A DNA stretch of 5,973 bases from an uncultured Clostridiaceae bacterium (GTDB lineage: Bacteria > Bacillota > Clostridia > Lachnospirales > Lachnospiraceae): positions 1-5,973 of the forward strand of contig CATLIJ010000167.1 of assembly GCA_949948825.1 (NCBI GenBank), written 5' to 3'. The notes under the pieces are model-generated. The model was not told the origin of the DNA and made no database searches. It saw only the letters and a list, made by a program, of their open reading frames with translations. Positions within the stretch are counted from its first letter, which is position 1; every line of letters begins with the position of its first letter. A program made the translations under genes and the position numbers. Positions 1-5,903 of this stretch are shown piece by piece.

Positions 1-658
1 CAGTCTGCGTGGTTGTCACCAGGGCTGTCAGAATCTCACCTGTCTTCACAGCCCGACGGACCAGCAAATGGCGCAGATAGCCCACATGCTGCAGCTTTTT
101 ATAATAAGAAACGCGGGCCGCCGAAAAATAGTCCAGAGTAGCGCTTAAAATCCGGCAAAAATCCGGATGCACAATCCGGCATTCCCGCGTGGTGACAATA
201 TCATAAAAGCTGCCCCGCCGATGCATTCCCAATGCCAAAGGCCCATCCTTATACTCATCTCCAAAGGAAAACTCCATCTTATTCCGATATCCGTCCCAAA
301 CAGGGCTGCCTTTGATTCCCTCAAACTCCCAATCATCACAAACCTTGTCCACCAGCTCCTTTACCTGTTTTTCCTTCAGCTTCAGCTGCTCTTCGTAAGG
401 CAGACTCTGGTACAGGCACCCTCCGCAGGTCCCAAAATGAGGGCAGGCCCTGTCCTTATGTTCCAGCGGGGATGGCTCCAAAATCTCGAGTAAACGCCCT
501 TCTATCTGATTTCCCCGTTTTTTATGAATCGCAAAACGGATTTTCTGTCCTGGAAGGACATTTTTCACAATCACCTTCTGACTTTCTATAAAAACAATTC
601 CTTTATTCGGAAAATCAATCTTCTCCACAATTCCTTCCCAAATCTCTCCTTTTTTCAT
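1..658 (-). CDS. rlmD: 23S rRNA (uracil-5-)-methyltransferase, RlmD/RumA type (5' part, runs off window)
   Basis: The reading frame is open from an ATG at 658 to the window edge, giving the first 219 residues. Residues about 3-62 look like a TRAM RNA-binding domain. C72, C78 and C81 (CPHFGTCGGC) plus C160 match the spacing of the four cysteines that hold the [4Fe-4S] cluster in E. coli RumA. YRNKMEFSF (124-132) and the LRHLLVR stretch (195-201) are typical of the family's central domain. The SAM-binding domain and catalytic cysteine lie beyond the edge. Family members methylate C5 of uridines in 23S rRNA (U1939, or U747 and U1939 in Bacillus RlmCD) using S-adenosylmethionine. Which uridine is the target here cannot be read from this half, so the gene symbol is by family resemblance. 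GGAGGAG lies 7 nt before the ATG. The ATG at 663 meets a stop two codons later, so 658 is the start. Confidence 0.92.
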   Translation of the reverse strand, partial: MKKGEIWEGIVEKIDFPNKGIVFIESQKVIVKNVLPGQKIRFAIHKKRGNQIEGRLLEILEPSPLEHKDRACPHFGTCGGCLYQSLPYEEQLKLKEKQVKELVDKVCDDWEFEGIKGSPVWDGYRNKMEFSFGDEYKDGPLALGMHRRGSFYDIVTTRECRIVHPDFCRILSATLDYFSAARVSYYKKLQHVGYLRHLLVRRAVKTGEILTALVTTTQT

Positions 659-665
659 CCCATAG

Positions 666-673
666 CTCCTCCC
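666..673 (-). promoter_or_regulatory. Ribosome binding site of the rlmD-type gene
   Basis: GGGAGGAG on the minus strand, 7 nt before the ATG at 658. It decides the start, because the nearer ATG at 663 opens only a two-codon frame. Confidence 0.8.
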
Positions 674-688
674 ATTCTTTCCGACTCA

Positions 689-697
689 CTAATATCA
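689..697 (-). promoter_or_regulatory. Possible extended -10 for the rlmD-type gene
   Basis: The minus strand reads TGATATTAG: a TGn extension followed by TATTAG, which matches TATAAT at four of six positions. It sits just after the upstream terminator and would give a leader of roughly 24 nt. No -35 box is recognisable; the matching position falls in the terminator U-tract. This is a weak call, made because the strong terminator implies that rlmD needs its own promoter. Confidence 0.25.
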
Positions 698-708
698 TTG
701 CCATCTGG

Positions 709-742
709 AAAAAAAGACGCGCCTCTGTGTGAGACACGTCTT
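709..742 (-). terminator. Intrinsic terminator after the small membrane-protein gene
   Basis: On the minus strand a 12-bp stem (arms 742-731 and 725-714) encloses a 5-nt loop and runs into seven T (715-709, the first two of them paired). The stem includes two G-U pairs as read in the minus-strand RNA. It begins 16 nt after the stop codon at 759 and is a textbook Rho-independent terminator for that gene. In the plus direction the same stem is followed only by a broken T-rich run, and no plus-strand gene would use it. Confidence 0.88.
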
Positions 743-758
743 ACTTTTCATAAATCTT

Positions 759-1073
759 TTAATCCTCTTTTTTCTCTTCTGCATCTGTGTCTGTGGAGCT
801 GTCATCCTCGTCCTCGAAGAAGTCATCATCAAAGTCATCATCAAAATCATCCTCAAAGTCCTCCAGATAATCCGGAGTAAAGAAGCGGTACACACCATAG
901 GCAATGGCTGCAATAGCAGCAACCGCACCGATGATTGCCAATGCCCATAAGATGCAGTTTTTCTTCTTTTCTTCTTCCTCTTTCCTATGCAGGAAATCAT
1001 TCAGCTTGGTAGAATTAATAATCTCTTCTACCCGGTTCAGTGCGTCCTTACCCATCGCATCAAACTTACCCAT
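759..1073 (-). CDS. Small single-pass membrane protein with a Phe/Asp-rich acidic tail, function unknown
   Basis: This 104-residue protein has three parts. Residues 1-39 form a charged, probably helical segment ending in KEEEEKKKN. Residues 40-65 are one hydrophobic span rich in Ala and Ile (ILWALAIIGAVAAIAAIAYG core). The C-terminal third is strongly acidic, with FEDDFDDDFDDDFF followed by a Glu/Asp/Ser/Thr run and EEKKED at the end. It has no recognisable catalytic motif, cysteine pair or signal peptidase site. I do not recognise a named family, although the sequence looks like a conserved clostridial protein rather than noise. The ATG at 1073 has AAAGGA 10 nt upstream. An in-frame ATG at 1106 would add 11 residues, but it lies only about 14 nt past the predicted transcription start and has no good ribosome site. 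The gene has its own promoter and terminator. The orientation of the acidic tail is not decided by flanking charge. Confidence 0.82.
   Translation of the reverse strand: MGKFDAMGKDALNRVEEIINSTKLNDFLHRKEEEEKKKNCILWALAIIGAVAAIAAIAYGVYRFFTPDYLEDFEDDFDDDFDDDFFEDEDDSSTDTDAEEKKED
822..857 (-). repeat. 12-bp tandem repeat coding for the Phe-Asp-Asp-Asp units
   Basis: Two identical 12-bp copies (plus-strand gtcatcatcaaa at 822-833 and 834-845) are followed by a diverged third (846-857) and a partial fourth. Each copy encodes four residues of the acidic tail. The period is a multiple of three, so gain or loss of a unit keeps the frame. Confidence 0.85.
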
Positions 1074-1082
1074 CTCATTCAC

Positions 1083-1089
1083 GTCCTTT
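1083..1089 (-). promoter_or_regulatory. Ribosome binding site of the small membrane-protein gene
   Basis: AAAGGAC on the minus strand, with AAAGGA ending 10 nt before the ATG at 1073. It lies inside the frame of the longer alternative (ATG 1106) and is the reason for preferring the shorter protein. Confidence 0.6.
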
Positions 1090-1126
1090 CTATCGTCCTG
1101 ACACATTTTCCATGTGCATTATTTAG

Positions 1127-1135
1127 ATTATACCA
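1127..1135 (-). promoter_or_regulatory. Extended -10 promoter for the small membrane-protein gene
   Basis: The minus strand reads TGGTATAAT, a perfect TATAAT (1132-1127) preceded by the TGn extension. The hexamer 17 nt upstream (TAGTAA) is a poor -35, as is common for extended -10 promoters. Transcription would start near 1120, leaving a leader of about 47 nt before the ATG at 1073. It lies in the A/T-rich gap after pcrA, so the gene can be expressed independently of the upstream operon. Confidence 0.65.
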
Positions 1136-1184
1136 TTTCTTTTCTATTTTTACTATCCTATTTTATTCAAAAATTGAAAAAATA

Positions 1185-3578
1185 TCACAATCTTTGCAAT
1201 TTTGCAAAGGAAGCAAACATTTTCTTAACACCGCACCTGTCAAAATTCACTGTAACCTCAAAATCTCTTGCCCCATCCACCACTGTCTCCACAGTTCCGT
1301 CACCAAATTTCACATGGCGTACCCGGTCCCCAGGTCCATAGTCAAGAGATGCGGACTTCTGTACTGTAAAGGTTTTGCCAAAAGCAGGAACCTTTCCGTT
1401 GCCAGCCCCAAACATGCTGACTCCCAGCTGCTGCTGTTTCTGGCTCCACGGCGCATCCTTTCGCTGAAACGGACTTCCGCTGCCTGTCCGTTCTGTGTCT
1501 TTTGTTCTGTTCTCATTACTTTTTGCTCCTGACCAGATGGATTTGCCCTTATCCAGAAGCTCTTCCGGAATCTCATCCACAAACCGACTCACTCTGGAAT
1601 AATGAACCTCTCCCCGGTTCATACGTGAACGGGACGCTGTCAGCACCAGCTGCTCTCTGGCCCGTGTAATTCCCACATAGCAGAGCCGCCGTTCCTCCTC
1701 CAGCTCCGTGGGATCCTCAGAGAGAATTGTCCTGGAATTGGGAAACAGCCCATCCTCCATACCGCTTAAATACACCACAGGAAATTCCAGTCCCTTCGCG
1801 CTGTGCAATGTCATAAGGGTTATGCGGTCCTCTGATTCATCCATCCGGTCAATATCTGCTACAAGAGCCACTTCCTCCAGAAATCCATCTAAAGTCGGCT
1901 CCAGACTTTCCTCACAATAGCTGACTGCCTTGTTGATCAGTTCATTGATGTTTTCCAGACGCTCCTTTGACTCCTCCTCCCCTTCTGCTTTCAGCTCCTC
2001 CTGATACCCGGTCTCAATTAAAATATCCTCAATCAGGCTCCACAGTCCATATTTTTCTTCTGAAACCTTTTCCTTCTGTACCTGAGACAGAGGCTGCCCT
2101 TCCGGCAAGGCTTCCCTGCTCTCCAGAGATGCCGCTGCCTGCTGGCCTGCTTTTTTCTGCTTCAGCTCCCAGCCCTGTATCCTCCGGCGGAAATCTTCAA
2201 TCTGGCTTACAAAGGACTGAACCTTTCCCGCAGACTTTCCCACCCCCGGAACAGATGCCGCCTGGGTACATGCCTGATAAAAGCTTATCTCCTTAGCAGC
2301 TGCCCAGCTGGCGACTCTTCCAATGGTCGCTGCCCCAATCCCTCTTTTTGGTACATTGATAATCCGCTGCGACGCCAGATCATCCCGGCCATTAGCAATG
2401 GTCTTTAAATAAGCCAGGATATCCTTGATCTCCTTCCGTTGGTAAAAGTTCACTCCTCCCACCAGCCGGTAAGGCACATTATAGGCAATGCACCGCTCCT
2501 CCAGAAGACGGGACTGGGCATTGGTCCGGTACAGCACGGCAAAATCCTTATATGCCCTTCCCTGGGCCATCACATCCCGGATAATTCCTTCTGCCTCCTC
2601 TCCAGCCTGGTCAAACTGCAGAAACCGGACCAGGCTTCCCTCCTCATTGGCAGTCCACAAGGTTTTTTCCTTCCGTCCCCGGTTATTGCGGATCACCTCA
2701 TTGGCCGCATCCAGAATATGGCTGGTGGAACGATAATTCTGCTCCAGCTTGACGGTCTTTGCCACGGGAAATGTCTCCTCAAAATTCAGAATATTTCCAA
2801 TATCCGCTCCCCGGAACTTATAGATAGACTGGTCGTCATCCCCCACCACGCAGAGATTTTTGTACTTTCCTGCCAAAAGAGAGATCAGTTCAAACTGAGC
2901 TGTGTTGGTATCCTGATATTCATCCACCAGAATATAGCGAAACCGTTCCTGATAATAATTCAGCACATCCCCATTGACCCGGAACAGATCTACAGTCCTG
3001 AAAATCAGATCATCAAAATCCAGAGCATTATTTTTCTTTAATTCCCCCTGATAGGTCTCATAGACTTCTGCTATCTTCTTCAGACGCCAGTCTCCCTGGG
3101 CATTTTTCCAGAACCGGTCCACATCAATCAGCTCATTTTTGGCGCTGGAAATCGCGTGCATCATGTCCCGCTCCCGGAACTGCTTGGGGTCCAAATCCAT
3201 TTTTTTCAAAATCTGCTTCATCAGGGTTTTCTGATCATCTGCATCATAAATGGAAAAATTATTTTCATATCCCAAATACTCAATAAACCGGCGGAGAATC
3301 CGCACGCACAGGGAATGGAAGGTGCTGACCCACACACTTCCCGCACCAGACTCAACCAGCCTGTCCACCCGCTCCCCCATCTCCCCGGCTGCTTTATTGG
3401 TAAAAGTAATTGCCAGAATGTTCCAGGGATTTACCCCTTTTTCTCCAATCAGGTATGCAATCCGATGGGTGAGTACCCGCGTCTTTCCAGAGCCTGCTCC
3501 TGCCAAAACAAGCAGAGGCCCTTCCGTATACAGAACGGCCTCCTGCTGCTTTGGGTTTAACATGTCATAAACTGCCAT
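1185..3578 (-). CDS. pcrA: ATP-dependent DNA helicase PcrA (UvrD/Rep superfamily 1A)
   Basis: This 797-residue 3'-5' helicase acts in DNA repair, replication restart and RNA polymerase conflict resolution. All SF1 motifs are present: Walker A AGAGSGKT (26-33), Ia TFTNKAAGEM (58-67), II VDEYQDTN (218-225), III GDDDQSIYKFRGA (246-258), IV LEQNYRS (278-284), V MTLHSAKGLEFP (589-600) and VI YVGITRAREQL (634-644). Residues 745-797 resemble the Tudor-like RNA polymerase-binding domain of PcrA/UvrD and contain HVKFGDGTV. The protein is longer than Bacillus-type PcrA (about 725-740 residues), owing to a Gln/Glu/Lys-rich insertion near 469-509 and a long linker before the C-terminal domain. The start chosen is ATG 3578, giving MAVYDMLNPKQ as is usual for clostridial PcrA; AAGGAAAGG lies 12 nt upstream. 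Extensions to 3611 or the TTG at 3617 have no ribosome site. ATG 3563 is a less likely alternative. The start overlaps the phosphoesterase end by 14 bp. Confidence 0.97.
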   Translation of the reverse strand: MAVYDMLNPKQQEAVLYTEGPLLVLAGAGSGKTRVLTHRIAYLIGEKGVNPWNILAITFTNKAAGEMGERVDRLVESGAGSVWVSTFHSLCVRILRRFIEYLGYENNFSIYDADDQKTLMKQILKKMDLDPKQFRERDMMHAISSAKNELIDVDRFWKNAQGDWRLKKIAEVYETYQGELKKNNALDFDDLIFRTVDLFRVNGDVLNYYQERFRYILVDEYQDTNTAQFELISLLAGKYKNLCVVGDDDQSIYKFRGADIGNILNFEETFPVAKTVKLEQNYRSTSHILDAANEVIRNNRGRKEKTLWTANEEGSLVRFLQFDQAGEEAEGIIRDVMAQGRAYKDFAVLYRTNAQSRLLEERCIAYNVPYRLVGGVNFYQRKEIKDILAYLKTIANGRDDLASQRIINVPKRGIGAATIGRVASWAAAKEISFYQACTQAASVPGVGKSAGKVQSFVSQIEDFRRRIQGWELKQKKAGQQAAASLESREALPEGQPLSQVQKEKVSEEKYGLWSLIEDILIETGYQEELKAEGEEESKERLENINELINKAVSYCEESLEPTLDGFLEEVALVADIDRMDESEDRITLMTLHSAKGLEFPVVYLSGMEDGLFPNSRTILSEDPTELEEERRLCYVGITRAREQLVLTASRSRMNRGEVHYSRVSRFVDEIPEELLDKGKSIWSGAKSNENRTKDTERTGSGSPFQRKDAPWSQKQQQLGVSMFGAGNGKVPAFGKTFTVQKSASLDYGPGDRVRHVKFGDGTVETVVDGARDFEVTVNFDRCGVKKMFASFAKLQRL
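1192..1209 (-). repeat. Palindrome across the last codons of pcrA
   Basis: An 8-bp perfect inverted repeat with a 2-nt centre (CTTTGCAA, AA, TTGCAAAG on the minus strand). It covers the codons for the final Phe-Ala-Lys-Leu-Gln-Arg stretch. In RNA it could fold as a short hairpin. A T6 run follows about 9 nt past the stem (1182-1177), which is too far for a standard intrinsic terminator. It may be a weak terminator or chance in A/T-rich DNA. Confidence 0.4.
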
Positions 3579-4476
3579 ATGTAATTGATTCCTTTCCTTG
3601 TGAACTGCCATTGCCAAAAGCTGGTGTCAGCCTTACTGCCACTACCTGCGGTTTATTGTAAATCCGAATATTGATGGAATGGGTGCCAAGCCCCCGTCCG
3701 ACAATCAAATGCTGTCTGTCTTTCTCAAAGGTTCCTGCACAACACGGCAGGAAAAACTGATATTGGGGCGTCATCACCCCTCCCAGCAAAGGGATGCGGA
3801 TTGTTCCGCCGTGAAAATGTCCGGACAGGGTCAGATCTGCTCCCCATTCTCCATAAGCATCAAAAAATAACGGCGAATGGGCCAGAAGAATCTGAAACCG
3901 CTCCCTGACCGCTTCCCCCAAATGCTGCTGAATATATTCCTTTGTCATCTTTCCCGGAACCCAGTCCCGGTAGTAAGTCTTGCTGATATTCAGACCGCTG
4001 ATCCGAATATCCTCCTCCACGTCCACAGACTTATCAGACAAGTAAACCACGCCCCATTGCTCCAAAATCTTTCGGAACTGGTCATATAAATCCCCATAAA
4101 CCTTTCGCTCCTGCTTCATCCGCTGTTCATGGTTGCCATTGCCATAATAAACCGGACAGATCTGGCATAGTCCTTTTAACAGCCGCTCTGTCACTTCCAG
4201 TCTGGCCTTATCTGGCTTTACCACCATCGTATCTCCGCCAATCAGGACAAAATCTGGCTGGATTTCCTTTATGGCATTCAGAAGTCCATTGTTTCCTTCT
4301 CCAAATTCCTTGTCATGAAGATCTGTAAGAAATACCAGGGTTCTTGGACGCCTGATCTTGTCCGTGGAAATGATGGTCTCCTCCACCACAAAATGCTCCC
4401 TCTCATACCGGGACCGCAAAAGGCCTCCCGCCGCGCCTGCTGTGAGGGCTGCTGCCAGCCACAATCCTTGTCTCAC
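3565..4476 (-). CDS. Calcineurin-like metallophosphoesterase, N-terminally membrane-anchored (YkuE-like)
   Basis: This 303-residue protein carries the full dimetal phosphoesterase signature in order: D52 and H54 in TDLHDKEFG, D82 in GGDT, N115 and H116 in GNGNHE, H200 in AHSP, and H220 and H222 in SGHFHGG. Residues about 5-20 form a short hydrophobic stretch with no twin arginine and no clear cleavage site, so it is probably an anchor with the catalytic domain outside. Relatives are annotated as YkuE-like phosphoesterases, some acting on cell-envelope or lipid phosphates; the substrate here is unknown. The start is GTG at 4476, the base after the HAD stop codon, with GGAGG 11 nt upstream inside the HAD gene. 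The next in-frame Met (84) would delete the first metal motifs. The last ~18 residues (from about G288) extend past the recognisable fold, and their codons carry the pcrA ribosome site. Confidence 0.92.
   Translation of the reverse strand: MRQGLWLAAALTAGAAGGLLRSRYEREHFVVEETIISTDKIRRPRTLVFLTDLHDKEFGEGNNGLLNAIKEIQPDFVLIGGDTMVVKPDKARLEVTERLLKGLCQICPVYYGNGNHEQRMKQERKVYGDLYDQFRKILEQWGVVYLSDKSVDVEEDIRISGLNISKTYYRDWVPGKMTKEYIQQHLGEAVRERFQILLAHSPLFFDAYGEWGADLTLSGHFHGGTIRIPLLGGVMTPQYQFFLPCCAGTFEKDRQHLIVGRGLGTHSINIRIYNKPQVVAVRLTPAFGNGSSQGKESITYGSL
3591..3599 (-). promoter_or_regulatory. Ribosome binding site of pcrA, inside the phosphoesterase gene
   Basis: AAGGAAAGG on the minus strand, ending 12 nt before ATG 3578. 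The spacing is slightly long, but this is the only purine-rich site near any candidate pcrA start. It lies within the final coding codons of the upstream gene, which suggests translational coupling. Confidence 0.6.
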
Positions 4477-5145
4477 TTATTTTTGTTCCTCCATCAGCCA
4501 GTCCCTGACCTCCAAAAGCGAATTGCACACCCGGTCTGCCCTTTCTTTAAGCTTCTCATCCGGCTGGGTCAGATCCGGAACCATAATGGTAACAAACCCA
4601 CCCTGAATGCCAGCCTCCACTCCATTGATGCTGTCCTCCAGAACCAGACAATGAGCTGGTTCTTCTCCCATAAGCTCTGCTGCTCTCCAAAAGATCTCAG
4701 GATTTGGCTTTGCCTGCTTTACCATATCCCCTGTCACCATGCAGGAGAAAAAGGGCTCAATTCCTGCCCTCTTTAAATTCTCCGCAGAATACTCGCGGCT
4801 GCTTGCCGTTGCAAGAGCCACCTTATAATTTTTCTCTTTTAAATAAGCCAAAAGCTCGTGGACTCCTGGCTTCACTGGCATCTCCCGCTCCCGAAGCATC
4901 CGAAGAAAATGCTCCTGCTTCCGTTCCCTTAGCTTCCAGAAATCAAATGCATCTCCAAAAACCTCCCGGAACCGTCTGGCCGCATCCTGGGCATTGGCCC
5001 CGCGGATTGTACATAAAAAAGCTTCCTGCAAATGAAATCCCAGTTCATCCCCCGCCAAATCCCACGCCTCTGCGGAAAGCCGCTCTGTATCAAACAGCAA
5101 ACCATCCTGATCAAAAATCACGCCGCAAATGGTCCGGTCCTTCAT
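4477..5145 (-). CDS. HAD-superfamily hydrolase, beta-phosphoglucomutase-like (subfamily IA)
   Basis: This 222-residue protein has all four haloacid dehalogenase motifs: I FDQDGLLFDTE (11-21, nucleophile D12 and acid/base D14), II ATASS (112-116, T113), III KPNP (146-149, K146) and IV VLEDSINGVEAG (168-179, E170 and D171). The helical cap between motifs I and II (about residues 20-95) is of the C1 type found in phosphoglucomutase and phosphoglycolate phosphatase relatives. The likely reaction is removal or transfer of phosphate from a small phosphorylated metabolite, in the cytoplasm and with Mg2+. The substrate cannot be told. The frame is open upstream to 5343, but that part overlaps the rubrerythrin gene and the palindrome and is not protein-like. 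ATG 5145 has AGGAG 9 nt upstream and puts motif I in its normal place. The stop codon directly abuts the GTG of the phosphoesterase gene. Confidence 0.93.
   Translation of the reverse strand: MKDRTICGVIFDQDGLLFDTERLSAEAWDLAGDELGFHLQEAFLCTIRGANAQDAARRFREVFGDAFDFWKLRERKQEHFLRMLREREMPVKPGVHELLAYLKEKNYKVALATASSREYSAENLKRAGIEPFFSCMVTGDMVKQAKPNPEIFWRAAELMGEEPAHCLVLEDSINGVEAGIQGGFVTIMVPDLTQPDEKLKERADRVCNSLLEVRDWLMEEQK
4488..4492 (-). promoter_or_regulatory. Ribosome binding site of the phosphoesterase gene, inside the HAD gene
   Basis: GGAGG on the minus strand, 11 nt before the GTG at 4476, within the last codons of the HAD gene. It supports the GTG start and coupled translation of the two genes. 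Confidence 0.65.
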
Positions 5146-5175
5146 ATGTATGTTCTCCTGTTCTATATATGATTC

Positions 5176-5232
5176 AGGAATTGTCTGGAAATAACCTGTG
5201 ATGACTGCGCAGGTTATTTCCAGACAGTTCCT
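5176..5232. repeat. Large near-perfect inverted repeat between rubrerythrin and HAD genes
   Basis: Two 23-bp arms (5176-5198 and 5210-5232) flank an 11-nt centre (5199-5209). The only mispair is 5181/5227, which is G-U if read as plus-strand RNA and C-A as minus-strand RNA. The element fills most of the 94-bp gap, starting 7 nt after the rubrerythrin stop and ending 30 nt before the HAD start. Neither orientation is followed by a T-run, so it is not a standard intrinsic terminator. Possible roles are a dispersed palindromic repeat, an RNase III or processing site, an mRNA-stabilising hairpin, or a partial attenuator between the two genes. No second copy was seen in this window. Confidence 0.9.
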
Positions 5233-5239
5233 TGCCATT

Positions 5240-5833
5240 CTACTGAATATAAGGCGCCAGCTCCAGCCGGATAAAATAACCCTGCTCATGTTGGCACACC
5301 GGACAGGACGCAGGCGCTTTGGTACCGCGGAATACAAATCCACAGTTTAAGCACATCCATCCAGTCTCCACCTCTGACACAAAAAGCTGATTCCTCTCCA
5401 GATAATCCGCAAACAGCTGAAACCGGTCTCCATGTATCTTCTCAATATCTCCAATCCGGAAAAATCCATCGGCAATCTGAGCAAAGCCTTCTTCTCTGGC
5501 TGTTTTCCCAAAGCTCTGGTATACATCCTGAAACTCTTCGTATTCATTATGTCTTGCTGCCTTTAGTAAATCCAGGCTTTTGTCATACTGATCCACAGGA
5601 TATCCGCCGTCAATCTGAATGTTCTGTCCCTTTAAATCCTTCAGATAATCATAAAAAACCTGTGCATGAGCCCGCTCCTGCTCTGCTGTAAACAAAAACA
5701 CAGACTGAACCACAAAAAGTCCTTCCTTTTTTGCTTTGTCTGCTGCGATGGTATAGCGGTTCCTTGCCTGACTTTCTCCTGCAAAGGCCCGCATCAGATT
5801 TTTGGCTGTCTCGCTGTTCTTAAAATCCACCAT
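5240..5833 (-). CDS. rbr: Rubrerythrin (diiron peroxidase with C-terminal rubredoxin domain)
   Basis: This 197-residue protein, of normal family length, reduces hydrogen peroxide to water in the cytoplasm of anaerobes using electrons from NAD(P)H via rubredoxin-type carriers. The N-terminal four-helix ferritin-like domain (about 1-145) keeps the diiron ligands: E20 in AGESQARNRY, E53 and H56 in AEQERAH, E97 and E100 in NEYEE, and E131 and H134 in EKIH. The C-terminal rubredoxin-like domain has C161/C164 (CLNC) and C177/C180 (CPVC) for a single iron. No key residue is missing. ATG 5833 has AGGAG 7 nt upstream. The gene has its own extended -10 promoter and is first in the minus-strand series. 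The downstream HAD gene lies across a palindrome with no clear promoter of its own, so readthrough is plausible. I saw no convincing PerR-type operator. Confidence 0.97.
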   Translation of the reverse strand: MVDFKNSETAKNLMRAFAGESQARNRYTIAADKAKKEGLFVVQSVFLFTAEQERAHAQVFYDYLKDLKGQNIQIDGGYPVDQYDKSLDLLKAARHNEYEEFQDVYQSFGKTAREEGFAQIADGFFRIGDIEKIHGDRFQLFADYLERNQLFVSEVETGWMCLNCGFVFRGTKAPASCPVCQHEQGYFIRLELAPYIQ

Positions 5834-5903
5834 GGAAAATCTCCTTCCAAATTATAAAAATCCGTCGTCTTGATTCTCCACTATTATTTCTCATATTCTC
5901 TAA

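Noticed and set aside
958..985. 28-nt homopyrimidine tract (plus strand), a possible slippage or triplex-forming site.
   Set aside because: It is explained by the Lys/Glu codons of the KEEEEKKK segment in the small membrane protein; no independent signal was seen.
1074..1106. Longer start of the small membrane protein at ATG 1106.
   Set aside because: Only a weak GGA lies 4 nt before it and the leader would be about 14 nt. The ATG at 1073 has AAAGGA and a plausible leader. It is not fully excluded.
987..1532. Long plus-strand open frame of 181 codons, and other plus-strand frames of 60-200 codons opposite pcrA, the phosphoesterase and HAD genes.
   Set aside because: They lie antisense to confident genes, have low-complexity or implausible composition, lack ribosome sites I could support, and show no family motif.
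3579..3617. Longer pcrA start (TTG 3617 or ATG 3611).
   Set aside because: No ribosome site precedes them, and the added residues are unlike the normal PcrA N-terminus.
5164..5191. Candidate promoter for the HAD operon: TTTCCA, 16-nt spacer, TATATA on the minus strand.
   Set aside because: Both boxes match only four of six positions, and the predicted transcription start (about 5157) falls inside the HAD ribosome site (5159-5155), so the transcript would lack a usable leader.
5176..5232. Reading the large palindrome as an intrinsic terminator for rubrerythrin.
   Set aside because: Neither strand has a T-run after the stem: the minus-strand continuation is GAATCATATATAG and the plus-strand one is TGCCATTC.
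5146..5343. 66-residue N-terminal extension of the HAD frame, starting at a GTG at 5343.
   Set aside because: It overlaps the rubrerythrin gene and the palindrome, has no family resemblance, and ATG 5145 has a good ribosome site and places motif I normally.
5851..5856. Perfect TATAAT on the minus strand just upstream of rubrerythrin.
   Set aside because: Transcription from it would start at about the AGGAG site (5845-5841). The extended -10 at 5912-5904 gives a sensible leader instead.
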